A program made the translations under genes and the position numbers. The notes under the pieces are model-generated. The model was not told the DNA's origin and did no database searches. It worked only from the letters and a program-made list of their open reading frames with translations. DNA of 64,000 nt, taken from Gnetum montanum. Lineage: Eukaryota > Streptophyta > Gnetopsida > Gnetales > Gnetaceae. Positions 1-9,823 of the stretch are shown here, piece by piece (the first letter of the stretch is position 1; every line of letters begins with the position of its first letter). The stretch covers positions 639,284 to 703,283 of the forward strand of contig MNCI01019113.1 of assembly GCA_015680685.1 (NCBI GenBank). The letters run 5' to 3'.

Positions 1-3000
1 TTACAACCAGAATGTTAGCATAGGAATTCATAATATTATAACATTTACAATGTTTACTAGAACAATATATATATACAAAAGTGAAACCAAAAAATTAAAT
101 TTAAAATGTTTATAACATACATAGCCATGACCACACTATGTGGAAAAAATGTCAAAAAATAATAATAGTCATCTATAACATAGTCTTGGATAACCATAGC
201 CATCAACATAAAAATAACATGAATAGCCAATAATGGACATATGGAGGATGCTAAGGGGCATTTGCAAGAGGAAGTGGTGGGTCATTCCCACCCTCATGAT
301 TGGGGCTGACAATGTCTCCTAACACATGAAATACAACAACACATAGCCAATCAATAACCAATAATTAAAAAACCATAACTTAAAAAAAATTACAACATAA
401 ATGTATCAAACCTATGGGGACTTTGGCTCCATGACTTCTGGGGAAAGATGTGAAAAACCATCCTCTAAATGATGAAGGATTTGGTCCTCCATCATATTAA
501 CCCAATCAATATCCACAAGATCAATGTCAGTGAGGATGCCAATCCTATCTACTATACTCTAAGTAGGTTGCTCCTAGGTAATAGTAGCCACAGAGGTCTC
601 ACTAGCAATAGTGGTAATCTAAGAAGTAGGGGATTTATCCACTATGAGAGTACTCTCAAAAAGATGATAGGCACTCTCCACTTAGATCCCTTGAATGAAT
701 AGCTCTTTCTTGTACCATTCAATTGACTCCTCTTTGAGCCACTTTAGTAGGCCTCATGATTAGCTTTATATTTTCACTTATGGTCCTTTCATTTCCTATC
801 CCACTCTAGGACCCAAGCATAATGATCTTTCCAATCCTCAACCTTCTAAGAGATGAGGTTCATTTGCATCTACTATTCTACCATCTCACATAAGAGCACT
901 ACCTTGTCTTGAATGGCATGCCAGTAGTAGGCCCACATGATCTCTTTGGTTTGTAATTTCCTAAGTTAGCCACTTGGGCCTCCACAAAGGCCTTGTGGTC
1001 TTGGAGCTCTCTGTTCATCACCTCCTACTATTAAGTTTTCTCCCTCAAGGCCACAACCTACCCCCATAGGGATTCATTGGTCCTTTCTAGCTCCCATGAT
1101 TTCTTTTCACATGACATTGCTATATCAATAATAGTCTTGTACAACTTCAATGATACACTAGAGACATCAAAGGGAAGCTTCAACAAGGAGTCAATTGCCA
1201 TGTCTCGATTTGGGTCCCACTTCACAGAAGCCATTGCATAACCATAAATTGCAACCATAAACATAGTATACAACCTAAGATAGCCATAACATAAAACCTA
1301 TGACATAGCAAAATATCTAAGGCATAGAAAATAAATTTCTTACCTATCTTAGGTGCAACTGATCAATGATGTCTTTAGACACCATTTGCATGAATTCCAC
1401 CTTATTTGAGACCTCTATCCATAGTTTTGCAAGAAACTTAGGGACAATGGCTTGCACTAGTGGCTCAGGAATTACTATAAGCATAACAATCATCAAATGG
1501 TTAGGATGAAAACCAAACTCAAAATAATAAGATATAAGAAGAAGCATAAAAATTTATGCATACCTAGCTCCTTCTCCTTTTCCTTTGGGATGATGATGGG
1601 GGATGTTCCTAGTACTACCTCACCAAACAAGGTGTATAAATCAACATTTGCAAACCCTTCAACCTCATGCTATTGTAAGAGTTCCTTCTTTACTTGCCTT
1701 TGTTCCTCCTCAGTTGCAATAGCTACACATCTCTATGTGTCCTCCTTTGTGGTAGCTTGGGCTACCATGACTTGATGCTTATCTACAACCATAGTACATA
1801 GAAAATCGATTAGCACTAGAAACCATAATATAGTCATAAAAATTTAAAACATAGGATTACCAAAACATAAATAAAGCTTACCTATGACCACCTACTTTGA
1901 TGACTTAAGCTTAAAGTTAAGCTTCTTCGTGGCAAGCTAGTCTGATGTTGGTGGTAGTTCCTCTATGGGCATCTTGAGCTTAGTCTTGGCCTCCCCTCAA
2001 CTTCTCTGCATCATTATTTGGCCTCCAAGGCACTCACTAGGATTGTTAACTACTCCTCTTCTAGGGTATTATGGGATTTGCAATGTATAGCATTAAAATT
2101 CTTGGTGGTAATGGACAACAAATCATCCATCCCCTCTAGTGGGTTCTAGGCCTACACCATTTGATAAATGTGCTTTATCCAAGACTTAGTAAGCTACTTT
2201 GGATCTTGGGTAACCCATCATCCATTCCTCCACATCACCAAGAATTTTACAAACCTCTTCAAGTAACCTACAAAAAATGAAAAATGCAAAATGCATGTGG
2301 ATTATGGTAGAGGTGTCCTCGTGGAGTCTAAGAATCTCATCCTAGAGCCCAATAGCCAAAGTAGTCACCCAATTGAATTTAATGCCATCTATTAGGACCT
2401 CCTTTAAGGTCCACCCCTATGCAATGTCAATTACTATATTTTGTGACAATAGTTTAGGAAATTCACGGAACTTGAACAAAGGATATGATGCTTTTGCATC
2501 AGGGTTCATGAAGCTATGCATGGAAATTTTGGAGTGGTCCATGCTAGCACCAAGCCACTCCAAAACTTCCTCATGATGGACTACTTTACTCACTATTCTA
2601 GTGGCATCATTTTCCCCTTCAGTGAGGATACCAAAAAATTTGCAAAAGGTGCCCTCATTAATGGCTATGGTAATTAACATGCCTTAAATTGTGGTTTAGA
2701 AGTAATTAACTTCTTCATTAAAGGAGTCGATGACGTGTATCATCTCTATAGCTAGGATGGAAGGGATAAGTGCCATAAAAAGATTAGGCAAGCATGCATG
2801 CTTAATATTTTCTTGAATGTACCTAGGTGCCTATCTCCTCAACCACTCCTATAATGGTATCACCTCACCAAACTTTAGGATGAGGGTATCCTCATGATGT
2901 CATGCAAGTGGTAAGGTGACATTAGCAAAGGTGGAGGGTCCTACAAGGTAACAACCACATGTTTAGTATCAACATGAGTAAATTTAATAACTAGTTAAAG

Positions 3001-4289
3001 TAATAAAACACTTAGAATTTTCATAACCATAAAACATTAGAATCTATAGCCTTTATGTTCATCATTGTTCTTCTTCTTTAGTGTAGATTGAGTAGAGGTA
3101 CTAGTTGCCAAGGTTTGATTCAAGGAGCTCTTGGAGCCCATCCACCAATTCTGTATCATCCTCTCATCCACACACTTCTTGTAGACAAGGTTGATACTAC
3201 TGGTGTATTCATCAAAGTCCCCCCTTAACTATTCATACACAATGGTTCTAATTTGGGGGCCCTTGGTGAATTCATCTAAGGTAGTTTGAGCCACTACCAA
3301 GGTTTGATCATTAGTTATCAAGGCTTAATTATTCATCCTATACCTATAGGAAGTTCATGAAACTAACGAAGTTATAGAAGGTAGTTCAACCAATAAATCC
3401 AAGAAAACATAAGAAACACTATAACAACCATGCTTACCCCTATAGATGGTACATGGTTCTAGGTGGGTTTTGGAACAATGTGTGGATTCTATATTCCACC
3501 ATGAAATTATTGTCAACATTATACTAATTATACTCTAACATAGTCCAGATCTCCATGGGGTAGCGTGGACAAATCATGTTTGTAGTTCCCCCTATTTTTT
3601 AGGAGGTGGGTTCTTAGTAATAAACTTGGCAATTAGGATAGATGCCTAAAGCATTAGTGTCTCCACTATGACCCTGGCCACATCCATGAACAAGTGTGAC
3701 CATAGCATCACACTAAAGTTCTAAAGGATGTAAGCAAGGCTAGAACCACAATGAGACCTTATTCAAGGTCATATCAGGTAGAGGGGTATTAGCTTTACGG
3801 TGGCCAATGTACCATAGGATGTGCACTAATTCTATGATGATGAGTATGGGCTTTAGAAAGACCTTATATGGAAAAACAAAAAAACATTATATCATTCAAA
3901 ATTTGTTAAAAAATTTATGGAAACATCCTAGTCAAGGGTGAAATTAGCCCCTGTAAAAAGCTCTACGGTGTTTATTCAATTTTTCTTAAGGAATTCATGA
4001 CAACATAATTACAACCTTGTATAGCCTCATACATTATCCAAAACATAATACCCTAGTGACACATAGCCAAATTTAGAATCTAGAAAATAACCATTAACAT
4101 AAACATTACCAAAAATAGAAAAAATTACTTATAGCCTTAAAAACCAAATTTAAAGCATGAAAAATGTTTCATAATATCCCCAAGGGCATAGAAACTAACA
4201 AGAGTAATCTCTAAGCTTGTCAACCACATCCATCTTCAAAGGGGTAAAGGGCTACAACTAGAATTCAACCTTATTCACACAACCTTAAT

Positions 4290-5420
4290 AAAAAATTCAC
4301 TAAAAATTCATCTAAGCTTCAATTTCAATGATTCCACCATGGAATGAATCTTGAAATCATAAACCTTACAGTCATAGCCATTAAGAACAAGGAAAAAATA
4401 ACCACATTTACACCAACCATAGTCAAAATTAGTAAAAACTGTAGCCATTACCATTAACCCCATTTCACACAAGGTTGGGAGAAAATTTGCAACAAATTCG
4501 TTTGAGCTTCAAATGAAGTGATTCCACCACCATTTGAAAGATTAAATCAAGCCATATGCCACCAAAACTTAACAAAAATTCAAAACCCTTTCCATTTATT
4601 CAAAAAGAATTCATTATTTTGGAGGAAAATCTAAATATAGTACAAACCCCTATTTAACATAAGTTTAATGAAAAATTCATTAAAACTTCATTTCTAATCC
4701 AAATGGAGTGGTTCCACCTCTGTTGGAAAGCTGAAGCCAATACCTATGAAAAAAGAGCTAGAAATTTTCCAAAACCACTACAGGTTACTTAGAAAAAATT
4801 CATGAATATAAAAGGAATTCTAAAAAATGGCATAAAAAACCTTACATGGCGTCATGAAAACAACCATAACTTCATCATTATTAATCCAATTTGAATGAAA
4901 AGATAGCCATTGGAAAGCTTAAAGGTAGGGTTACAAACTCATGCTATCAAATTTTAAAAATATGTATCCATTTTCTTAGGAAAAAATATACAACATTGCT
5001 TACTTTTTAAACACAAAAATCACCAAAAAAGCTAATAATTCATAAAACCTAACTTAGCATAGCCATGAAAATATAGCCAAATTAGCCAAAAAAATCAATA
5101 AAAATTTAAAAAAACTTTAATATAAGGGGGTATGATTTCATTAGAATTGAATTTTGATGAAAATTTAAGCCTAGATCTGAGAAAAATAGCCCTATCCCCA
5201 AATTATGGAAAAAGCATGAAAACAAGCAACCTAATTTTAAAAATCAAATCTACCAAAGACAAAGCAAGGAAACGACCATAGATCTACATAGAAAAGACAA
5301 AAATAAGAGGTGGGATTTCATTCGAATTTTGTTTTACCCCCTCCATCAGCATAGATCTAAAGAAAATGGCCCCACACATGGCTAGAAAAAGATAAGAAAA
5401 ACAACTAGAAACCAAAGTAA
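4290..5420. repeat. Diverged tandem repeat, about 185-bp period, in the long intron
   Basis: Related blocks recur at about 4317, 4508, 4687, 4870, 5120 and 5305. The first three share CTTCA...ATTCCACC...GGAA(A/T)...AAGCC. The last two share GATTTCATT.GAATTTTG followed by AGATCTGAGAAAAATAGCC-like text. Spacing is 179-191 bp, or multiples of about 185. The A+T-rich block fills most of the intron between exon 1 and the exon at 3438-3862. Confidence 0.55.
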
Positions 5421-5440
5421 AATTTGTTAGAACTACCTAC

Positions 5441-5568
5441 CTTGGTATATCCATGGATGAAGCCTAGATTGAGATAGGTCTAGGTAGCCCTAATAGGTTC
5501 CTTGCATGCTCATTTATCTTTTGGATTCTTAGATTTTGGCTCTTCCCTCTACACTGCTTGGGTGCCAT
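5441..5568 (-). other. Exon 1 of the Tat-A antisense gene
   Basis: 128 nt from an ATG to a consensus donor (exon ends ..CCAAG, intron begins GTAGGTAG). It is basic and Lys/Arg-rich at the start (MAPKQCRGKSQNLR), with one TAG stop. A clean start plus a donor in the same frame makes this the most convincing 5' end of the gene. I could not identify the matching exon in Tat-E with confidence. Confidence 0.55.
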
Positions 5569-5989
5569 AGTTAGATCAACATTGAAAATGGTTGAAATCT
5601 AAGACAAATAAAGGTTCAACACTAGCTACAAGGGAGAATGGATGTTTCCACACTAAACATTGGTTGTGTCTACTAAAAAAAATATTTCATTAAGCTCTTC
5701 TCCAATGAATTTTTTCCATAATTAAGATTATGGTTGAAACTTATGAAATTTCACAATAAAAACTCCATCAAAACCTAAACGTCCAACTCTCAATCCTAGT
5801 TGCCAATTTAGTGCACCATAACTCCAAGTGCATTGAAGTGTAAAGGGGAAGGGAGGGGGAGTCTCTTCTATTCTAGGATGAGTTAGAAATAACTCACTTT
5901 TCAAATTTTCAAATTTTTGAATAGTAGACCCCACCATACACCTTAACTCTTAGCTTGAAAATTTCATTAATGCTAGGTTTTAATCCTTT

Positions 5990-6680
5990 GAATACATAAA
6001 GCCATAACCAAAACTTAACTCCCATGAATCCATGCTAGGGATATCATGCCAAGCATGGATACGTGCCTCCCATTTCATAAAACCATTAAAACATAACCTT
6101 TTACCATTTTTAATAGCCAAAACCTACCTCTTTCAACCTTGGGCTCCTAAGAGGGGTTAGACATGGATAAAATTGGACAACTCAGGTTTCCATGCTAGGG
6201 AAACACTGTCCATTGTGGAAGAATGGGGTGGCATCCATTCTTACCCCTTGGCACCCATCCAGCCTAAGTTTGACCCTTGAAGTAGGCCCACATAACCTAA
6301 ACCCCCTCTAAGCACCCTAGACAACCTTGGAACATCATCAGACCTTGTCAAAAGTGGTCAACACCTTGGAATTTAATAGTTACATGCTAGGGGAAGCTTC
6401 ATCTATGTTGAGCATGCCAGCCCTAATGTGGATGGATGGGGGGGGGATGACCAAAATTACCATAATTGACTACCTAGTAGCAATTTCTCAAATCCTAGTA
6501 CTCCCTCATAGTCTCCTAGAGCTTAGATTGATCCTTAGACAAGTTGATTATCCATCCATGACCTATTCCATGTTGGTGAATCTTCCCTCCATGCTACCTA
6601 GCATGAAGGCAGTGTGAAAACCTAGTGTGTATGGAAGAAAACCTATATTATGATGAAAATAGCCAAATAACCTACCCTGG
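5990..6680. repeat. Left part of Tat-A tandem array (about 188-bp units)
   Basis: Units recur at about 6030, 6200, 6390 and 6570. Each contains a TCCATGCTAGG-like half followed 25-45 bp later by a GCATGGA or TGTGGAA half, often followed by a G-run. Ath-B cuts the array at 6680; it continues at 23378. Confidence 0.6.
6676..6680. other. Target-site duplication of Ath-B, left copy (CCTGG)
   Basis: CCTGG directly precedes the 5' LTR; CTTGG (23373-23377) directly follows the 3' LTR. They match 4 of 5 bases, the difference being one C-to-T transition. Confidence 0.7.
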
Positions 6681-7526
6681 TGATGATTCATGAATCTGTC
6701 AGCCCTAATATTGGATATGTGATATCAGAGCTAAGAAGCAATGTAAGATATCTAATATCATCTCCTCTATACTATCCTATAAATATAGCACTTGGGTGCT
6801 CATTTGGGAGAATACAACAGCAATAGAGAAGATAGTTTTAGCTCTTAATTTTTGATAATCTTTCTTAGAGTTTTGTTATTCCCAATGCATGCCCACAATG
6901 TGATGTTTGTAATTCTATGACACCTTTGTTTGAGTGTGATGTATTTGTACATGTTACATGATTGGAAATAAAGATCGAGATTACTCCCATCATTGTAGAA
7001 TCCACTTAGATCATTATTTCTTTTAATTTTTAATTATTTATTATTTAGTTAACATTTACATTTATTTCTATTTACGATTTCTATCATTAAGAAAAATGCG
7101 TACACCTTAGTCATGAGCACTTAAGTGTAAGTACTTGGCAATCCCGCTATGTATCATTTGGCACACCCAATGACATATGCTTGGAAATCCCATAAGTAGT
7201 TTCAAGGCATGTACTGATGATTAAGAGCAGATACTCATTTCACATAGAATAGTTTAGATTTTACTCCCCATTGTTCAGTAGTTTAATTAATTCATCTCTT
7301 TGTCATCATTAGGAGTAGCATAGAGTTAGACAACATCATATGCCTCACTTTGGACTAAATCCTATGTGACAAAGCTACCACTAGTCCAAGTGGGAAGATA
7401 GTGAACTGCAATTAGAGCATAATGATCTAGATACCACAACTAGTCCCATCCATAGAATTCGAATAGATCGTGTGTGAATGCTTATGATTGATATGGTTGA
7501 GCATAGGGGTACCTCACTGCTCATCA
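6681..7526 (+). repeat. 5' LTR of Ath-B
   Basis: 846 bp, starting TGATGATTCATGAATC and ending CTGCTCATCA, so it has TG...CA ends within a TGATGA/TCATCA inverted terminal repeat. It aligns along its length with 22493-23372 and, inverted, with 60756-61656. It lacks about 30 bp that the 3' LTR has near 22522-22555. Confidence 0.85.
6778..6785 (+). promoter_or_regulatory. TATA box of Ath-B 5' LTR
   Basis: TATAAATA lies at the same place in the 3' LTR (22618-22625) and in the Ath-D LTR (61523-61530, minus strand). It follows a GATATC-rich U3 segment. Confidence 0.65.
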
Positions 7527-7527
7527 T

Positions 7528-7545
7528 TGGCATTGTTGCCAGGGA
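7528..7545 (+). promoter_or_regulatory. Primer-binding site, tRNA-Asp type
   Basis: TGGCATTGTTGCCAGGGA starts two bases after the LTR. The Athila-type site complementary to the 3' end of tRNA-Asp is TGGCGCCGTTGCCGGGGA. All four differences are C-to-T or G-to-A, as expected from methylation decay. Confidence 0.75.
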
Positions 7546-7996
7546 TGATGCTAGTTATCTAGATTAGTTATATTATACATGATCACTGTAAAGGTACTAA
7601 CAATATATCTTTCAAAAGATATTAACTTACACACACCATAAACCAACAACGTCTCTCTCACATGGAAGTGACAATGCATTGTATAGCAAATGCATTCATT
7701 AGATAAATAATGAGATATACAATGAAGAAAATTGGAGTGACCAATTTTATGCAAGGGTTTCTTATGATTATGACTACTTGGATGACACTCAAAGACTACA
7801 TTCACCTAAGGCAGACGATCTTGGAGAAGATGATGTAAGTCCTAAACTAAGGGAGGCCTCAAGGCCCAAGACCTCCTTGAACCAAGAAACAATAAATTAA
7901 GGGACCCTGAGGAATACAACAAAATTCATGGTAATCCTTCCAGTTCCTCATCTTCCTCTTCCCCTTCAACATCTAGTTCTGATGAAGATGAACATA
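7546..7996 (+). pseudogene. Ath-B leader and start of gag, cut by Tat-C
   Basis: After the primer-binding site comes an A+T-rich leader, then a decayed gag N-terminus. The clearest part (about 7905-7996) encodes DPEEYNKIHGNP followed by a serine run and an acidic DEDEHR segment. Tat-C is inserted at the end of this segment, and gag resumes at 15477. The start codon is uncertain because of a frameshift and a TAA near 7899. Confidence 0.45.
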
Positions 7997-8272
7997 GGTA
8001 TTGAAACACCGTGAAAATTACGAGTCGGCCTCAGGCAAAGATTCGCAATTCAAGCAAAAGCGTGCATCAGCTTTGTTCAGGGACAAGTTTATGCTCTATT
8101 ACGCACGGCAGCGTAATGAGCGTAATAAGCTCCAAAGTAGTCGAAGGCAGAGTCTAGAGAAGCATAACAATGTGACATTTTTTTTCTCATGGCGTATGAA
8201 TAACTTGTCTTTACGCTCGTTACGCAGTGGTGCATACCATTGCGTATTTCATCATTAAGGCTAGGCATTGTT

Positions 8273-8460
8273 TACGCTTCATCACGCGCAGCTGCGTAGT
8301 GAGCGTAAGTTAGACATTGTCTACGCTTAGTTACGCGCAGCTGCATAGTGAGCGTGAGTTGCACATTATTTACGCTTCATTACGCGCAGCTGCGTAATGA
8401 GCGTAAGTTAGACATTGTCTACGCTTTGTTACGCGCAGCTGCGTAGTGAGTGTAAAACAA
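8273..8460. repeat. 49-bp tandem repeat with long palindromes in Tat-C U3
   Basis: Four units start at 8273, 8322, 8371 and 8420, exactly 49 bp apart, each beginning TACGCTT. Each holds a near-perfect inverted repeat of TACGCT.CATTACGC and its complement around GCAGCTGC. Degenerate copies of the arms occur earlier at about 8095-8130 and 8210-8260. The position upstream of the TATA box suggests an enhancer. Confidence 0.85.
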
Positions 8461-8699
8461 TTTTGAGCCTATTGTTTTTTATACCGGAGTATGCTCATAC
8501 ACGCAACACAATACGGATGAGTCTAATATAGCCTGAAAGCAATTGAAGCATGCTCAACATGTACCTGCTCTTCACACGCACAACGCGCAAACGAGCGTGT
8601 TGTGCATAGTCACAGTCTGACTTAAAATGGTCAATGGGACCCGAAATATCCGGGACCCATGTCATCAGGGTTGTGCCTCTTCCATGGAGCATCACGGCT

Positions 8700-8707
8700 T
8701 ATAAATA
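8700..8707 (+). promoter_or_regulatory. TATA box of Tat-C 5' LTR
   Basis: TATAAATA, about 240 bp after the hairpin repeats. The same octamer with similar flanks (CCTATAAATACC) is in both Tat-E LTRs. Confidence 0.7.
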
Positions 8708-9584
8708 CCTCAGTTGACAAAGGTACAAAAGGGGGGAGGCAAATCAGAGAAGCAGAGGCATTATTTTTTTTCTGAGCACCAGAGCACTTATCACTTTTGT
8801 TGGCGAGAAGTCAAAGGGGCAAGAGCATTTTCTGAGCAAGGAAGCATACCTTGAGCGGAGAAACAAAGAGCAACCTTTTGGCAACTACCGACAGCACCAT
8901 CCTTCAGCGAGAACAGAGCACAGTGCACTTGAGCCTTAGCAATAGGAGAAATCATTTCTTCGGGGAAGATACGACCTTTCTCCTTTAGCGATCCCTGCCC
9001 TGAGTAGAACCTACCCGAAGCAAAGAAGCAGAATAGGGATTGCAAGATCGTCTCGCCCAGTTTGCAGACTCTACCAGTCAGAAACAGTTGATCGGCAGAC
9101 TTCAGAGCTTGACCATCCTTGCATCCCAGCTTTGGCTTACGAGGTAGATCGAACTTCTGTCTGGACAGTTTCCTTGTTGTTTTGTGCTCATTTTTTGCAT
9201 CAGGTTATTGGGGGTCTCTCCCATTGTAACGTGAAATATAAATCATACATTCTTTCAAACATCAAAGCATAGATCTTTGAAAATCACGCGTTTCTCTCCT
9301 GATTAACATCTCTTCGGCGTGTTTGACGTTATCATTGTAGCGGTCCATCCACGTCATTTTCCTCCCATTTCACGATCCCCCGAATCAAATCGCAGCACGC
9401 AAAGATCCGTAATCTTCATCGTTTTACTAACCTATAAGTCCCTGTCTGATCGACAAGACCATTCAGGGCACCACGGATTCGCTTTTTCCAGCATAGCCCT
9501 CGCGCGGATCCATGGTTAAAACTGTGTACATGGAACCTCGATCGGTATTTCCAGCTGCCGACGTTTTCTATCGTTACAGTTTTC

Positions 9585-9603
9585 TAATGCTAGAAGGAGG
9601 GCC
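9585..9603 (+). promoter_or_regulatory. Candidate primer-binding site of Tat-C
   Basis: TAATGCTAGAAGGAGGGCC lies six bases after the LTR. The same site is in Tat-E (39738-39755) and, as TGGCATTAGAAGATGGG, on the minus strand in Gyp-F (57877-57893). I infer an ancestral TGGCGCTAGAAGGAGGG. I cannot name the tRNA from memory. Confidence 0.5.
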
Positions 9604-9823
9604 TTCAGGCTCCGATCCGAATATTTTGGGTAACCCTGATAGTGATTCATACCCTAAACCATAGACGTAAGACCTCTAGGAAAGTCTACGGTCAATCGCA
9701 TGGTATAGATCGGTTGCATGGACGATTTCTTTGAAATCCTACAGGGTAGAAAGCCTATTTTGAGCTTTTGTTGCCAACTATTCCTTAGAGCCGGCTATCA
9801 CTTATCATTAATCTTGTTGCCCA

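Larger units (their letters stand above)
251..5568 (-). pseudogene. Antisense multi-exon gene of Tat-A, between protease and RT
   Basis: I do not recognise the protein. Read on the minus strand, exon 1 starts with ATG at 5568 (protein begins MAPKQCRGK) and ends at a GTAGGT donor (5441). After a long intron come exons at 3438-3862, about 3050-3330, about 1882-2940, 1564-1782, 1344-1474, 412 to about 1245, and 251-318 with a stop at 251-253. Donors are GTAAG or GTATG at several junctions (3437, 1881, 1563, 1343), and acceptors end in TAG or AAG. The same exons, junctions and frame are visible in Tat-E (44604-49010), and the last two exons in Tat-C. The exon at 412-1245 has a charged, probably coiled-coil stretch with a KDHK motif followed by WDPN. 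Stops look like decayed CAG, CAA, CGA and TGG codons, so a long-lived protein gene has decayed. It could be a captured host gene or an accessory retroelement protein. Confidence 0.65.
8002..9578 (+). repeat. 5' LTR of Tat-C
   Basis: 1577 bp starting TGAAACACCGTG and ending CTATCGTTACA. The Tat-E LTRs start with the same TGAAACAC. The last 166 bp match 15306-15471 with 11 differences, all transitions. U3 carries a hairpin-rich tandem repeat (8273-8460), followed by a TATA box at 8700. Confidence 0.85.

Noticed and set aside
8001-8258. 85-codon frame at the start of the Tat-C LTR
   Set aside because: It lies within U3 and runs through palindromic repeats; not conserved in Tat-E LTRs.
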